A stretch of 64,000 nucleotides of DNA. Source: Oleispira antarctica RB-8. Lineage in GTDB: Bacteria; Pseudomonadota; Gammaproteobacteria; Pseudomonadales; Oceanobacteraceae. The notes beneath the pieces are model-generated. The model was not told the DNA's origin. It did not search any database and saw nothing but the letters and a program-made list of their open reading frames with translations. The stretch spans positions 2,999,350 to 3,063,349 of the forward strand of contig FO203512.1 of assembly GCA_000967895.1 (NCBI GenBank). Reading direction: 5' to 3'. The translations under genes and the position numbers were made by a program. Numbering within the stretch: position 1 is the stretch's first letter; every line of letters starts with the position of its first letter. Below, piece after piece: positions 56,063-64,000 of this stretch.

Positions 56063-57169
56063 ATGATTTTTTTACTTCGAAGCTTGCTCATCTTAAGTTT
56101 ATTTTTTACGACTGGCTCGGTTTTTTCAGAAGTACCGTCCCATCATATTGATGGGAAATTCCGAAATCCTTATTTACCGCCAGATTTTCAGCCAAGTACT
56201 ATCGCCTTTTTAAAGGCACGCTTCTTTGATGAATTACAATGGCCAGATGAACCTGAGAACTATCGTGAATTTTGGCAAGAAGCCAACTTAGAAAAAATAC
56301 ACAATCCCGATTTCAATAAAGCCCAAGCAACACTCATTGGACATTCGACGGTTCTATTGCAATACCAAGGGATCAATATTCTGACTGACCCCATATTTTC
56401 AGAACGTCCATTTTTCTCACAAAGTATTGGACCGAAGCGCTTCACCCCTCCCGCACTGACCATAGACCAACTTCCTAACATCGATATTATTATCATTTCT
56501 CATAATCATTACGACCACCTGGATGTCGACTCAGTGAAAGCACTGACGAGTTCAAACTTTATAAAAGACACGAATGGCACACAGCCACTTTGGTTAGTAC
56601 CGCTCGGTTTGAAAACATGGTTTGCACAATTTGAAATTACTAACATCGAAGAAATGGATTGGTGGCAAACCTATAAAGTCGATACTAAATTTAGTCGCGG
56701 CCTAACCATTCAAGCCCAACCTAGCCAACACTGGTCTCGCCGAAGTATTTTTGATACCAATAAAAGCTTATGGGCTTCTTGGGCATTTATTTGGCCAGCC
56801 ACGGATGATGGGGAAAATTCAAATGAAAAATTTACAGCATGGTTTGGCGGAGATACAGCCTATAACCCCTACCAATTTAAGGAAATTGGCGAGGCATTAG
56901 GAGAAGTAGATTTAGCAATGATACCGATAGGCGCTTATGAACCACGATGGTTTATGAAAACTCAGCATGTGAATCCGTTAGATGCTGTCGAAATATTTAA
57001 AGATATTAATGCCAAATCAGCTTTTGGTATTCATTGGAATACCTTTGTCTTAACGGCAGAAGCGATTGATGAGCCACCAAAAGCATTGGAGCGAGCCCTG
57101 CAAAAAAATAGTATTAATACAGAGCTTTTTCAGGCGATGGATATTGGTGCCACTTGGAATCAGCCTTAA
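56063..57169 (+). CDS. MBL-fold hydrolase, NAPE-PLD-like, secreted
   Basis: The 368-residue protein has an N-terminal hydrophobic signal (about 1-22, cleavage near VFSE) and the metallo-beta-lactamase fold. Markers are IGHSTVLLQYQGINILTDP (about 92-110), the zinc motif SHNHYDHLD (about 150-158) and WFGGDTAYN (about 270). It resembles N-acyl-phosphatidylethanolamine phospholipase D and the UlaG/RomA group. A lipid phosphodiesterase role is likely but the substrate is open. It begins 20 bases after queE but is functionally unrelated. Confidence 0.9.
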   Translation: MIFLLRSLLILSLFFTTGSVFSEVPSHHIDGKFRNPYLPPDFQPSTIAFLKARFFDELQWPDEPENYREFWQEANLEKIHNPDFNKAQATLIGHSTVLLQYQGINILTDPIFSERPFFSQSIGPKRFTPPALTIDQLPNIDIIIISHNHYDHLDVDSVKALTSSNFIKDTNGTQPLWLVPLGLKTWFAQFEITNIEEMDWWQTYKVDTKFSRGLTIQAQPSQHWSRRSIFDTNKSLWASWAFIWPATDDGENSNEKFTAWFGGDTAYNPYQFKEIGEALGEVDLAMIPIGAYEPRWFMKTQHVNPLDAVEIFKDINAKSAFGIHWNTFVLTAEAIDEPPKALERALQKNSINTELFQAMDIGATWNQP

Positions 57170-57202
57170 AATACGATCTCGGCTAGAGACCAAGATCGTA
57201 TT
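57170..57202. terminator. Terminator-like hairpin between convergent genes
   Basis: AATACGATCT / AGATCGTATT, a perfect 10-base stem with a 13-base loop, starts at the last base of the hydrolase stop codon. No long T run. Confidence 0.6.
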
Positions 57203-57217
57203 AAGCATCAATGTAAT

Positions 57218-59329
57218 CTATTGTGGTAATGGATTACATTGAGTAGAACCAAAATTACTATCCAAAATCAAAAGATCCTGGATATTAATCGTGCCATCAG
57301 CATTAAAGTCACCTCTTGAATCATAAAAGCCGTCACCTTGAATAGAGCGGTAACGTGATGCAACCAGCATGAAATCTGCAACGCCAATACTACCATCGGA
57401 ATTAACATCACCTGCCAATAATTCAATCGATCCAAGATCAACCGAACTACTTCCAGATACACTTGCAGCCTGACAACTTTGAACATAACGATCAGATTCT
57501 AAACTGATGGTAAAATCTCCATCACGTAAACCTTCAAATTCATAATGTCCTGTTTCATCAGTGATAACAGTAACCTGACGACCAACAATTGTCAGTACAA
57601 CCTCTCTTCCTGAGAGATCAGTAACTCCTGGAATATTAAGACTACCTGATACAGAACCTGTTCCGCCATGAATACCGTCATCTATAAGAATAGTAGCAGA
57701 CGTTGATACCGCTTGTAATAGCTGGCCATTTTCATCTAGAATTTCTGCAGCACACGTAATTTCAACATTCTCCGTCGTAAATTCGGCGATGACATCTGCT
57801 AATACAAAACTCCCCGCACCCGTAAAAGATAACTCAGGCGCGATAAGTGTTTCTTTCGCTGCGATAGAATTCGCATTATAAATTAACGGTAACGTCGTGG
57901 TATTTTGTGAACCGAATACATCCTCGTAGTTTGCTTCGGTGACAAATAAAGATTCGCTAGCAATATTACAATTAACATCTAGACCATAAATATCTGTGCC
58001 AGAAACATCAACAGAAAATTGTGAGACTTGATTTGAGTATGGGTCTATGACGGAGTCAACTGGAGTTATAGAAATTTCGTTTTCTGATTCAGATGCTAAG
58101 TTTAACCAAGAAAGACTCGTTTCAACATCAACCTCTCCTGATACTAATGTCATTGTAACGTCATAAGTTATGGCGACATTACCTTCCACTGAAATTTGAT
58201 CAATCAATATTGTTTGAAACTCAGTAAAATTTTGATCTTCTGGCATTGCTAATTTACGTTCGATTACTTGATTTTTAATAAAATCATACAAATAAAACTC
58301 GGTTCCGCCAGTCTCACCATCTGATCCAGTATCACTTCGCACATATTGAACAATACCTGTATTAGTTAACAATCTTGGTAGCAAGCCACCATACCCATAT
58401 ACTTCAAACGGGACATGATGCTCTACTACAACGGAAGAAATAGTATCAATTAATAGAATAACTAATTCCCCCAGTTCATTCCTAGCAGGAAGGGTTATAT
58501 ATTGGCTATTATTAGAAAGTAACGCAGTGTGTACGGTTCCTTTAGTGATATTAATATCATAATTTGATGGAAGCATATCTTTAACAGATAACATAATTTC
58601 AGAAGTTACATTATATTTATAGAATCGACTACTTCCTAGAAGATCTTTTGAATCGTGATCTGCTTGTAATATTAAATCACCTTGGTCGTTAATATCTAAC
58701 CCATGAGCTGCTGAAGTTTGAAAATTCACAACATTTCCATTCGCAAGCGTGTATGAAACAGGTACTAGCTTTTCCTCATTACTATCTTTATCAAAATAAT
58801 ATGAAGTTCCGTCCTTATCATATTTTAAAAATCTTCCATTAGGAGACACTGACCATAAAACTTCAACTTCAGGTTTATATAATGAAACTTCATTGGTTAA
58901 AAAACTATATCGATGAGTCGTACTACTGGAACCATCGTTAGTGACAACATCATGAGTAAATAAAATGGACTGAGAAGTGCTATCTTCAAAATAAATTAGT
59001 GAAAATGAAGGTCCATCTTTCTTAGAATTTTTCATTAATCTCTCTGAGGAAGTTGTTTCATTTAAAATTTTATCATATCTATGAGCTATATAATCAATGG
59101 TCAATGGATCAGATAAGTTTTCATGTTCAGTGACATAAGCTAGGTATCTTCCATCAAAACTAATATTAGTTCCCGTACCCCGTAAAAAGAACAACGACAA
59201 CATTGGTTTATTACCTTGACTACCAAGATTAATACCATCATCAGTTGGGTTTATAGGTTGATGCTCAGATAAGTTTGCAGAAGAAATCTGCACTATAAAG
59301 AGTAAAGCTAAAGCGCTAAGAAATTTCAT
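57218..59329 (-). CDS. Secreted beta-propeller-like protein with C-terminal dockerin
   Basis: I place the start at the ATG at 59329 (703 residues), where a signal peptide begins (MKFLSALALLFIVQISSANL) and GAGAT lies five bases upstream; the frame is open from a GTG at 59407. Residues about 50-420 contain repeated SPNGRFLKYD/GRYLAYV-like units, as in TolB/WD40-type propellers. A Cys-containing beta region and a carboxypeptidase-regulatory-like beta sandwich (VVLTIVGRQVTVITDETGHYEFEG split over about 590-615) follow. A type-I dockerin at the C-terminus (about 640-700) has the calcium loops DVNSDGSIGVAD and DFNADGTINIQD. No cohesin is in the window. A cell-surface or extracellular role is inferred. 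Confidence 0.82.
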   Translation of the reverse strand: MKFLSALALLFIVQISSANLSEHQPINPTDDGINLGSQGNKPMLSLFFLRGTGTNISFDGRYLAYVTEHENLSDPLTIDYIAHRYDKILNETTSSERLMKNSKKDGPSFSLIYFEDSTSQSILFTHDVVTNDGSSSTTHRYSFLTNEVSLYKPEVEVLWSVSPNGRFLKYDKDGTSYYFDKDSNEEKLVPVSYTLANGNVVNFQTSAAHGLDINDQGDLILQADHDSKDLLGSSRFYKYNVTSEIMLSVKDMLPSNYDINITKGTVHTALLSNNSQYITLPARNELGELVILLIDTISSVVVEHHVPFEVYGYGGLLPRLLTNTGIVQYVRSDTGSDGETGGTEFYLYDFIKNQVIERKLAMPEDQNFTEFQTILIDQISVEGNVAITYDVTMTLVSGEVDVETSLSWLNLASESENEISITPVDSVIDPYSNQVSQFSVDVSGTDIYGLDVNCNIASESLFVTEANYEDVFGSQNTTTLPLIYNANSIAAKETLIAPELSFTGAGSFVLADVIAEFTTENVEITCAAEILDENGQLLQAVSTSATILIDDGIHGGTGSVSGSLNIPGVTDLSGREVVLTIVGRQVTVITDETGHYEFEGLRDGDFTISLESDRYVQSCQAASVSGSSSVDLGSIELLAGDVNSDGSIGVADFMLVASRYRSIQGDGFYDSRGDFNADGTINIQDLLILDSNFGSTQCNPLPQ

Positions 59330-59606
59330 GATAGATCTCATTATTTTTATGAGTTGCGACTCTAAAATAAGATACTTATAAAAACCATCTATCCACTTAA
59401 AAAGCACTTACATATAATAAGTTATTCGTATTAAAGATTTATTGTATTATCCAATAATTACGAATTAAATGCTCTGTATATTTCCCTCCACTTTTAACTG
59501 CTGTCCGACTAAGAGTAAAGAGGAAGGCCTAATCCGCTAAGTTTGATACAGTATAAGTACGATCAAACACAGCATAAACAAAAGGATTAGACAAGCTATA
59601 GTCAAA

Positions 59607-59615
59607 TCTGGTGTA
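59607..59615 (+). repeat. Left inverted repeat of the IS256-like element
   Basis: TCTGGTGTA, the reverse complement of the right end at 60934-60942. Confidence 0.65.
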
Positions 59616-59622
59616 CAGAATA

Positions 59623-60862
59623 TCAAGCAGCATCCTGATCCTGTTGTTCTTGTTTGATGCCATCACGAAATTTCACACCCGTAATCACATCCGCTAATAA
59701 ATTATAACCTCGTAATCTGTGCCACCGTTTCTGAGCCGTTTCCATTAACTTCAATACCATCGCTAACGTCGTTACTCGACTGCCACAATTTTTACTTTTT
59801 GTTGTTCTTAACCGCACCGTCGCAAAAACAGATTCTATCGGATTAGATGTACGTAAATGGCCCCAATGTTCAGCAGAAAAATCATAAAATACCAACAAGG
59901 CTTCTCGATCTTTTTCAAGACACCTCATCGCTTTCGGGTACTTAGCTTCAAATAATTTAACGCAATTTGTCATGCTTTTATTGGCTTCTTCTTTTGTTTC
60001 AGATTGCCAGATTTCATGCAGTGCGCTTTTTACTTTTGGTTGCATCGCTTTAGGAAACTTAGCGAGCACATTCGCTGTCTTATGAAACCAGCAACGCTGC
60101 CCCCGTGTCGTTGGCCAGCACTTAGAGAGCGCTTTCCAAAAGCCTAAGGCTCCGCCTCCGACAGCAACTTTAGACTCGATGCTTAAGCCTCTTTGCTTCA
60201 GACTGAGCAATACTTCAGACCAACTTGCCTCTGACTCTCGATAGCCATCACTCACGGCAATGAGCTCTTTATTTTCCAGCTCGTCCGAGCCAATAATCAC
60301 CAGAAAGCAGACTTTGTCATCTATTATTACATTGCAATAAACGCCGTCAGTCCAAGCATAAACATAACGTTTTTTACTTAGATCTCTTTTCTGCCACTGG
60401 GGGAAATCAGCTTCTCAGCTTGTTTTCAATCGGCTGATTGTAGTAGGCGAGAGGCCTTTCGCCTACTCTCCCAATAGGTGCTTTAGCGACTCACTAAAAT
60501 CACCCGTTGAAATACCGTGTAAATAAAGCCACGGTAAAAACTCTTCAATACTTTGGCTGCGTTTTAGATAAGGCGGTACAAGTGAGCTGTTGAATTTTAT
60601 GCCATTATCAGTACGGTCACGCACCTTAGGAGATATTGATATTGATATCAATATCTCCTAAGCCTGTTTGTATTGTTCGCTCAGGAAGGTAGCCATTGCG
60701 CACCAGGTCAGTCTTTCCATAACCCTTTATGATCGGCTAAAAGCTGTTGAACCTCGGTTTCAATCGTTTGGGCTAATAACTGTTGCGCGCTTGCTTTAAA
60801 ACTTGTTGTAATAAGTCAGTTGGTTCTGGTTTATGTAACTGAGAAATATTATTATCATTCAT
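59623..60862 (-). pseudogene. IS256-family transposase, multiply disabled
   Basis: The coding strand begins at an ATG at 60862 with a strong AAGGAG site, but the gene is broken. The first 30 codons end in a stop after a 1-base deletion near VLKQA. A second shift comes after the ADHKG stretch and a third in the ATATCA-repeat stretch near 60640. In the main frame there are two stops: TAG at 60463-60465 and TGA at 60415-60417, where a Trp codon is expected (S-stop-EADFPQW). The remaining 225-codon piece (59623-60300) keeps the family Glu (NPIESVFATVR) but has Gly49 where the second catalytic Asp should be (VGGGALGFW). It is not active. Confidence 0.92.
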
Positions 60863-60933
60863 GCAGTGTACTCCTTTTGGTTGTTGATCCACCAAGATCA
60901 ATCAACAGGATACGCTGCTACTTATTCACCTGA

Positions 60934-60942
60934 TACACCAGA
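60934..60942 (-). repeat. Right inverted repeat of the IS256-like element
   Basis: TACACCAGA on the plus strand, pairing with the left end. Confidence 0.65.
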
Positions 60943-61040
60943 AATGATAATACCTCTAGCCTGGGCTTAAGCCCTTTCACTGGTTTATCCTTGATCGTCG
61001 TGGTACAAACGTACATAATTAATTTTTAGCGCTTATAATA

Positions 61041-62318
61041 ATGACAACAGCCACTACATCATCGACAGAATATTTTCACAATATGAGCCTAGCATTGAAA
61101 GATGCTGGAGCCTTCCGCCCTACCCTTGTGATAGACAAAACGCGCCTTAATGAAAATCTCGATCACTTATCCACAGTCATTCAAAGTGGCTTTGATTATC
61201 GTATTGTCGCGAAGTCTCTGCCCTCAATACCGTTATTAAAATATATAATGCAGCGAAGCGGTAGTAATCGCTTGATGAGTTTTCACCTGCCTTTTTTATT
61301 CCACGTGGTTAAGCATTTACCGCACGCTGATGTATTATTAGGCAAGCCTATGTCTGTTGCAGCCGCGCGCCAATTTTATCAATGGCATCAGTCTCTTGAT
61401 GTCTCAAGCTTTGAACCTAAACAACAATTACATTGGTTAGTTGATAGCGTAGAACGTTTACAACAATATCAAGCGTTGGCAAAAGAGCTTAATTGCTCAT
61501 TGAATATCAATTTAGAAATTGATGTTGGCTTACACCGAGGTGGCTTCAGTGCTGATAAAGAAGAACAAAGAACTGAGTTTAATATTGCGTTAGAAATATT
61601 AACAACAGATAAGGACCTGACATTAACCGGATTAATGGGTTATGAAGCCCATGCTAGTAAAATGCCTAAATTAATCGGCGGCACCGAGAAAGCGTTTAAA
61701 CTGGCAATGCAATCTTATCAAACGTGCCTGCAATGCGTTGTTAATATTTTTGGCCAGGATTTCTGTGACGGTTTAATTTTAAATGCTGGAGGTAGTAGCA
61801 CTTATCCGCTTTATAATAAAAAGAACAATCAAACTAACTTCATTACTGAAATTGCGACTGCTTCTGCCCTGGTAAAACCCACTGATTTTGATGTGCATAC
61901 TTTAGAGCATCACAAGCCTGCATGTTTTATTGCCACACCGATTCTTAAACTAATCAGCAACCCTGAAATCCCTATGGTAAAAAGATTGTCTAAGTGCCTA
62001 CGCACTCTTGGTTTTTTGCCCAGGCAAGCCTGTTTTATTTACGGTGGTAACTGGCTCGCATCACCTTGTTTTCCTGAGGGCAGTAAACGTGCACATTTTT
62101 TTGGCCATTCAAGTAATCAAGAAATGTATGAACTTAAAGATGATCATAAGGTAAAAATGGATGATTTTTTGTTCTTTCGACCTTCTCAAAGTGAGGCTGT
62201 ATTTTTACAATTTGGTAAAATCGCAATCTATGAGAAGGGTAAAATTATTGGTTGGTGGCCCATTTTTCATGCAGAAGAACCGACGAATGAAGAAAAAAAT
62301 AATGAGGAACTTGCATGA
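61041..62318 (+). CDS. Alanine-racemase-fold PLP enzyme (DSD1/D-threonine aldolase-like)
   Basis: The 425-residue protein has the PLP barrel with the probable PLP lysine Lys58 in DYRIVAKSLPSIPLL. INLEIDVGLHRGGF (about 149-162) and GLMGYEAHASK (about 193-203) fit fold-type III. The C-terminal half has YGGNWLASPCF but lacks the His/Cys zinc pair found in D-serine dehydratase (the equivalent region reads FFRPSQSEAVFLQF). A D-amino-acid or amino-alcohol substrate is likely, with the reaction unknown. Its stop overlaps the transporter start by 4 bases (ATGA). The first ATG lacks a strong ribosome site; an internal ATG at 61083 is possible. Confidence 0.82.
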   Translation: MTTATTSSTEYFHNMSLALKDAGAFRPTLVIDKTRLNENLDHLSTVIQSGFDYRIVAKSLPSIPLLKYIMQRSGSNRLMSFHLPFLFHVVKHLPHADVLLGKPMSVAAARQFYQWHQSLDVSSFEPKQQLHWLVDSVERLQQYQALAKELNCSLNINLEIDVGLHRGGFSADKEEQRTEFNIALEILTTDKDLTLTGLMGYEAHASKMPKLIGGTEKAFKLAMQSYQTCLQCVVNIFGQDFCDGLILNAGGSSTYPLYNKKNNQTNFITEIATASALVKPTDFDVHTLEHHKPACFIATPILKLISNPEIPMVKRLSKCLRTLGFLPRQACFIYGGNWLASPCFPEGSKRAHFFGHSSNQEMYELKDDHKVKMDDFLFFRPSQSEAVFLQFGKIAIYEKGKIIGWWPIFHAEEPTNEEKNNEELA

Positions 62319-63493
62319 TACTTACTCTTGCCTACCTACTAGTTCCCGCTATTATTGTTATTGCCTGTCAGAAATTTTCTTGGCTCGATAAAGCCGGAGT
62401 CGTTGTTTTATCCTTTGGCTTAGGTATCGCCATTGCTGCGGGCCTAGATCTAACACTTTTATTCAATGCCGACACGATTACTGCAGTACAAAAAGATGTT
62501 TCCGAAATCACCATTGCTATCGCACTACCTTTATTGCTTTTTTCAATTAATGTGAAAAATGCTTTAAACATGGCGGGGGATACCATGAAAGGAATGGCTC
62601 TGGCCTTACTATCAGTGATCGTGATAAGCATTATAGGCGCGATTATTTTTGCCGATCAGGTTGCCGATGTATGGCAAGTTGCAGGTATGTCAGTTGGAGC
62701 ATACACAGGTGGTGGCCCCAATATGGCGGCCATTAAAACAGCCATTGATGCCAAAGAATCTATCTTTGTCACTATGGTGACTTACGATATTTTATTTTCT
62801 GCTATTTATTTATTGTTTGTTATGACATTAGGCCAGCGATTATTTGGTTTATTTCTGCGTAAATACGAACCTAAGAATGAAGCCGGAGAAATAGATTATG
62901 CGGGTATGGAACACCTTTCAGATGAAACGGCTAACGGCTATAAAAAACTTACTCAAGTAAAACTGCTACCGCAAACGGTAGCGGCGTTATTAAGCTCAGG
63001 GGTTGTTGTAGGCCTTGCATTATTTATTGCAAGCCTAGTACCTGAAACGTATAAATCAACGACAACAATTATTGGAATTACCAGCCTTGGCTTAATGGCC
63101 TCTTTTATTCCAAGGGTTCGTAACTTGGCAAACAGTTTTCAATTAGGAATGTATTTGATTTTGGTTTTCTGCTTCACAATGGGCACCATGACAGATACTC
63201 ACATTTTTACTAATATCGACTTAAGCCTTGCGAGTTATATCAGTTTTATTTTGCTTGGATCTCTGGTTATGCAAGCGTTACTTTGTAAGTTGTTTAACAT
63301 AGATACCGATACTTTTTTAATCACATCTTCAGCAGCCATTATGTCAGTGCCTTTTATTCCGGTAATCGCAGGCGCATTGAAAAATCGTGAAATTTTATTG
63401 CCAGGTTTTGCCGTTGCAATCATTGGTTATGCGATAGGTAATTATTTAGGCATCATTGTCGCAAATGTAAGCCGAGCATTAGTCGGTGCTTAA
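62315..63493 (+). CDS. DUF819-family membrane transporter
   Basis: The 392-residue protein has about 10 to 11 membrane helices and the DUF819 marker GAYTGGGPNMAAIKTAI (about 129-145). A soluble insert lies at about 190-215 (EPKNEAGEIDYAGMEHLSDE). The family is distantly related to glutamate:sodium symporters; substrates are unknown. It is coupled by ATGA overlap to the PLP enzyme and followed after 2 bases by an SDR, so the three are one operon that may import and modify an amino acid or related compound. Confidence 0.9.
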   Translation: MILTLAYLLVPAIIVIACQKFSWLDKAGVVVLSFGLGIAIAAGLDLTLLFNADTITAVQKDVSEITIAIALPLLLFSINVKNALNMAGDTMKGMALALLSVIVISIIGAIIFADQVADVWQVAGMSVGAYTGGGPNMAAIKTAIDAKESIFVTMVTYDILFSAIYLLFVMTLGQRLFGLFLRKYEPKNEAGEIDYAGMEHLSDETANGYKKLTQVKLLPQTVAALLSSGVVVGLALFIASLVPETYKSTTTIIGITSLGLMASFIPRVRNLANSFQLGMYLILVFCFTMGTMTDTHIFTNIDLSLASYISFILLGSLVMQALLCKLFNIDTDTFLITSSAAIMSVPFIPVIAGALKNREILLPGFAVAIIGYAIGNYLGIIVANVSRALVGA

Positions 63494-63495
63494 AT

Positions 63496-64000
63496 ATGAT
63501 TACACACAAAACCATTCTAATTGCCGGAGCATCATCCGGCATTGGCCGCCAAGTAGCGCTATTATTAAGCCATCATAATAACCGCATAATTATTAGTGAT
63601 GGGCCTGCTTTTAATATGAGTACCGCAACGGTTGCCGACATCAATAATAATACTCAGTTAAATTATGGTACTCAGGTTAATTTTTTAGTGCCGTTGATTG
63701 CTCAAATGAAGCAACAAGGTTATGGCGTAATCGCTCATACTAATTCTCTGGCAGGATTTTTAGGCTTACCGATGCAAGGTCCTTACTCTGCAGCGAAAGC
63801 AGCAGGACGAATCTTAATGGACAGCTGTCGAATCGAATTGAAACCTTTCGGCCTTAAGTTTGTTTCTATTTACCCAGGCTTTGTTGCAACAGAAAGAGTA
63901 CAAGGTGATGGCATTCCATCACCTTTCACTATTAGTGAGATCAATGCCGCTAAGCATATTATTCGAGCCTTAGAGACAGAAAAAGCAGACTATTTTTTCC
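63496..64000 (+). CDS. SDR-family protein, shortened inside, 3' end outside window
   Basis: The frame starts at the ATG at 63496, two bases after the transporter stop, and runs off the window (168 codons seen). It has GASSGIG (11-17) with Asp35 after the second strand, then Ser84 (HTNSLAG), Tyr97 and Lys101 (PYSAAK). In classical SDRs the Tyr is about 140 residues after the glycine motif; here it is 86. The third and fourth strands and the NNAG motif are missing, and the frame resumes at GPAFNMSTATVADI. Either it is an in-frame deletion or a real short variant. Activity is doubtful. Confidence 0.8.
   Translation, partial: MITHKTILIAGASSGIGRQVALLLSHHNNRIIISDGPAFNMSTATVADINNNTQLNYGTQVNFLVPLIAQMKQQGYGVIAHTNSLAGFLGLPMQGPYSAAKAAGRILMDSCRIELKPFGLKFVSIYPGFVATERVQGDGIPSPFTISEINAAKHIIRALETEKADYFF

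Larger units (their letters stand above)
59607..60942 (-). mobile_element. Decayed IS256-family insertion sequence
   Basis: The 9-base ends TCTGGTGTA and TACACCAGA form inverted repeats 1336 bases apart, the usual size of IS256 elements, and enclose a broken transposase. No clear 8-9-base target duplication was seen next to the ends. Confidence 0.75.

Overview
The window is about 42% GC and tightly packed with genes. Its content points to a marine, facultatively respiring gammaproteobacterium, most like the Oceanospirillales (Oleispira/Thalassolituus/Bermanella type). The clues are a complete trimethylamine N-oxide (TMAO) respiration locus, OmpW, TorF-type porin, a long PurC, ArfB, DUF3010 and an AgmX/ExbB/ExbD/TPR envelope cluster. 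The assignment is by gene content only; no rRNA or tRNA gene was seen.

Region 1 (1-11152) is a divergent pair of operons for an ion-driven trans-envelope machine. Leftward run a secreted coiled-coil protein, three TPR proteins (two of them probable lipoproteins), a 93-residue exported protein, an ExbB/TolQ-type channel, two different ExbD/TolR-type proteins and an AgmX-like protein cut by the window edge. Rightward run an SH3-beta-barrel protein, a second beta-barrel and a fibro-slime protein. One channel protein plus two TolR-like proteins is the subunit plan of the Myxococcus AglRQS gliding motor. One of the two ExbD proteins lacks the canonical membrane aspartate. This is the best candidate for a poorly described system.

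Region 2 (11222-24235) starts with a secreted sphingomyelinase-like enzyme and a small membrane protein. The complete tor locus follows: torR, torT and torS (regulation) and torF-torE-torC-torA-torD (porin, small membrane protein, pentahaem cytochrome, reductase, chaperone). torE is only 56 codons. A TTCATA-N4-TTCATA TorR operator and an FNR-like site lie upstream of torF.

Region 3 (24236-34768) is mixed housekeeping: YegD-like Hsp70, a GDT1-family exporter, purC, an SDR, a REP-type tyrosine transposase with flanking repeats, trmO, tpm, a sterol-desaturase-family enzyme, ompW and a flavoprotein.

Region 4 (34914-43676) gathers enzymes against reactive carbonyls and electrophiles: a VOC protein, FrmA, GST, a CurA-like reductase, a YqhD-like reductase and a DJ-1/PfpI protein, with two LysR regulators.

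Region 5 (43747-59329) holds arfB, a large secreted PA14-type protein, a cNMP-binding protein, a methyltransferase/PAP2 pair, DUF3010, copA with a membrane cupredoxin under a clear CueR-type promoter, argG, queC-queE, an NAPE-PLD-like hydrolase and a dockerin-tailed beta-propeller-like protein.

Region 6 (59607-64000) has a decayed IS256-family element, then an operon of an alanine-racemase-fold enzyme, a DUF819 transporter and an SDR missing about 50 internal residues (cut by the window edge).
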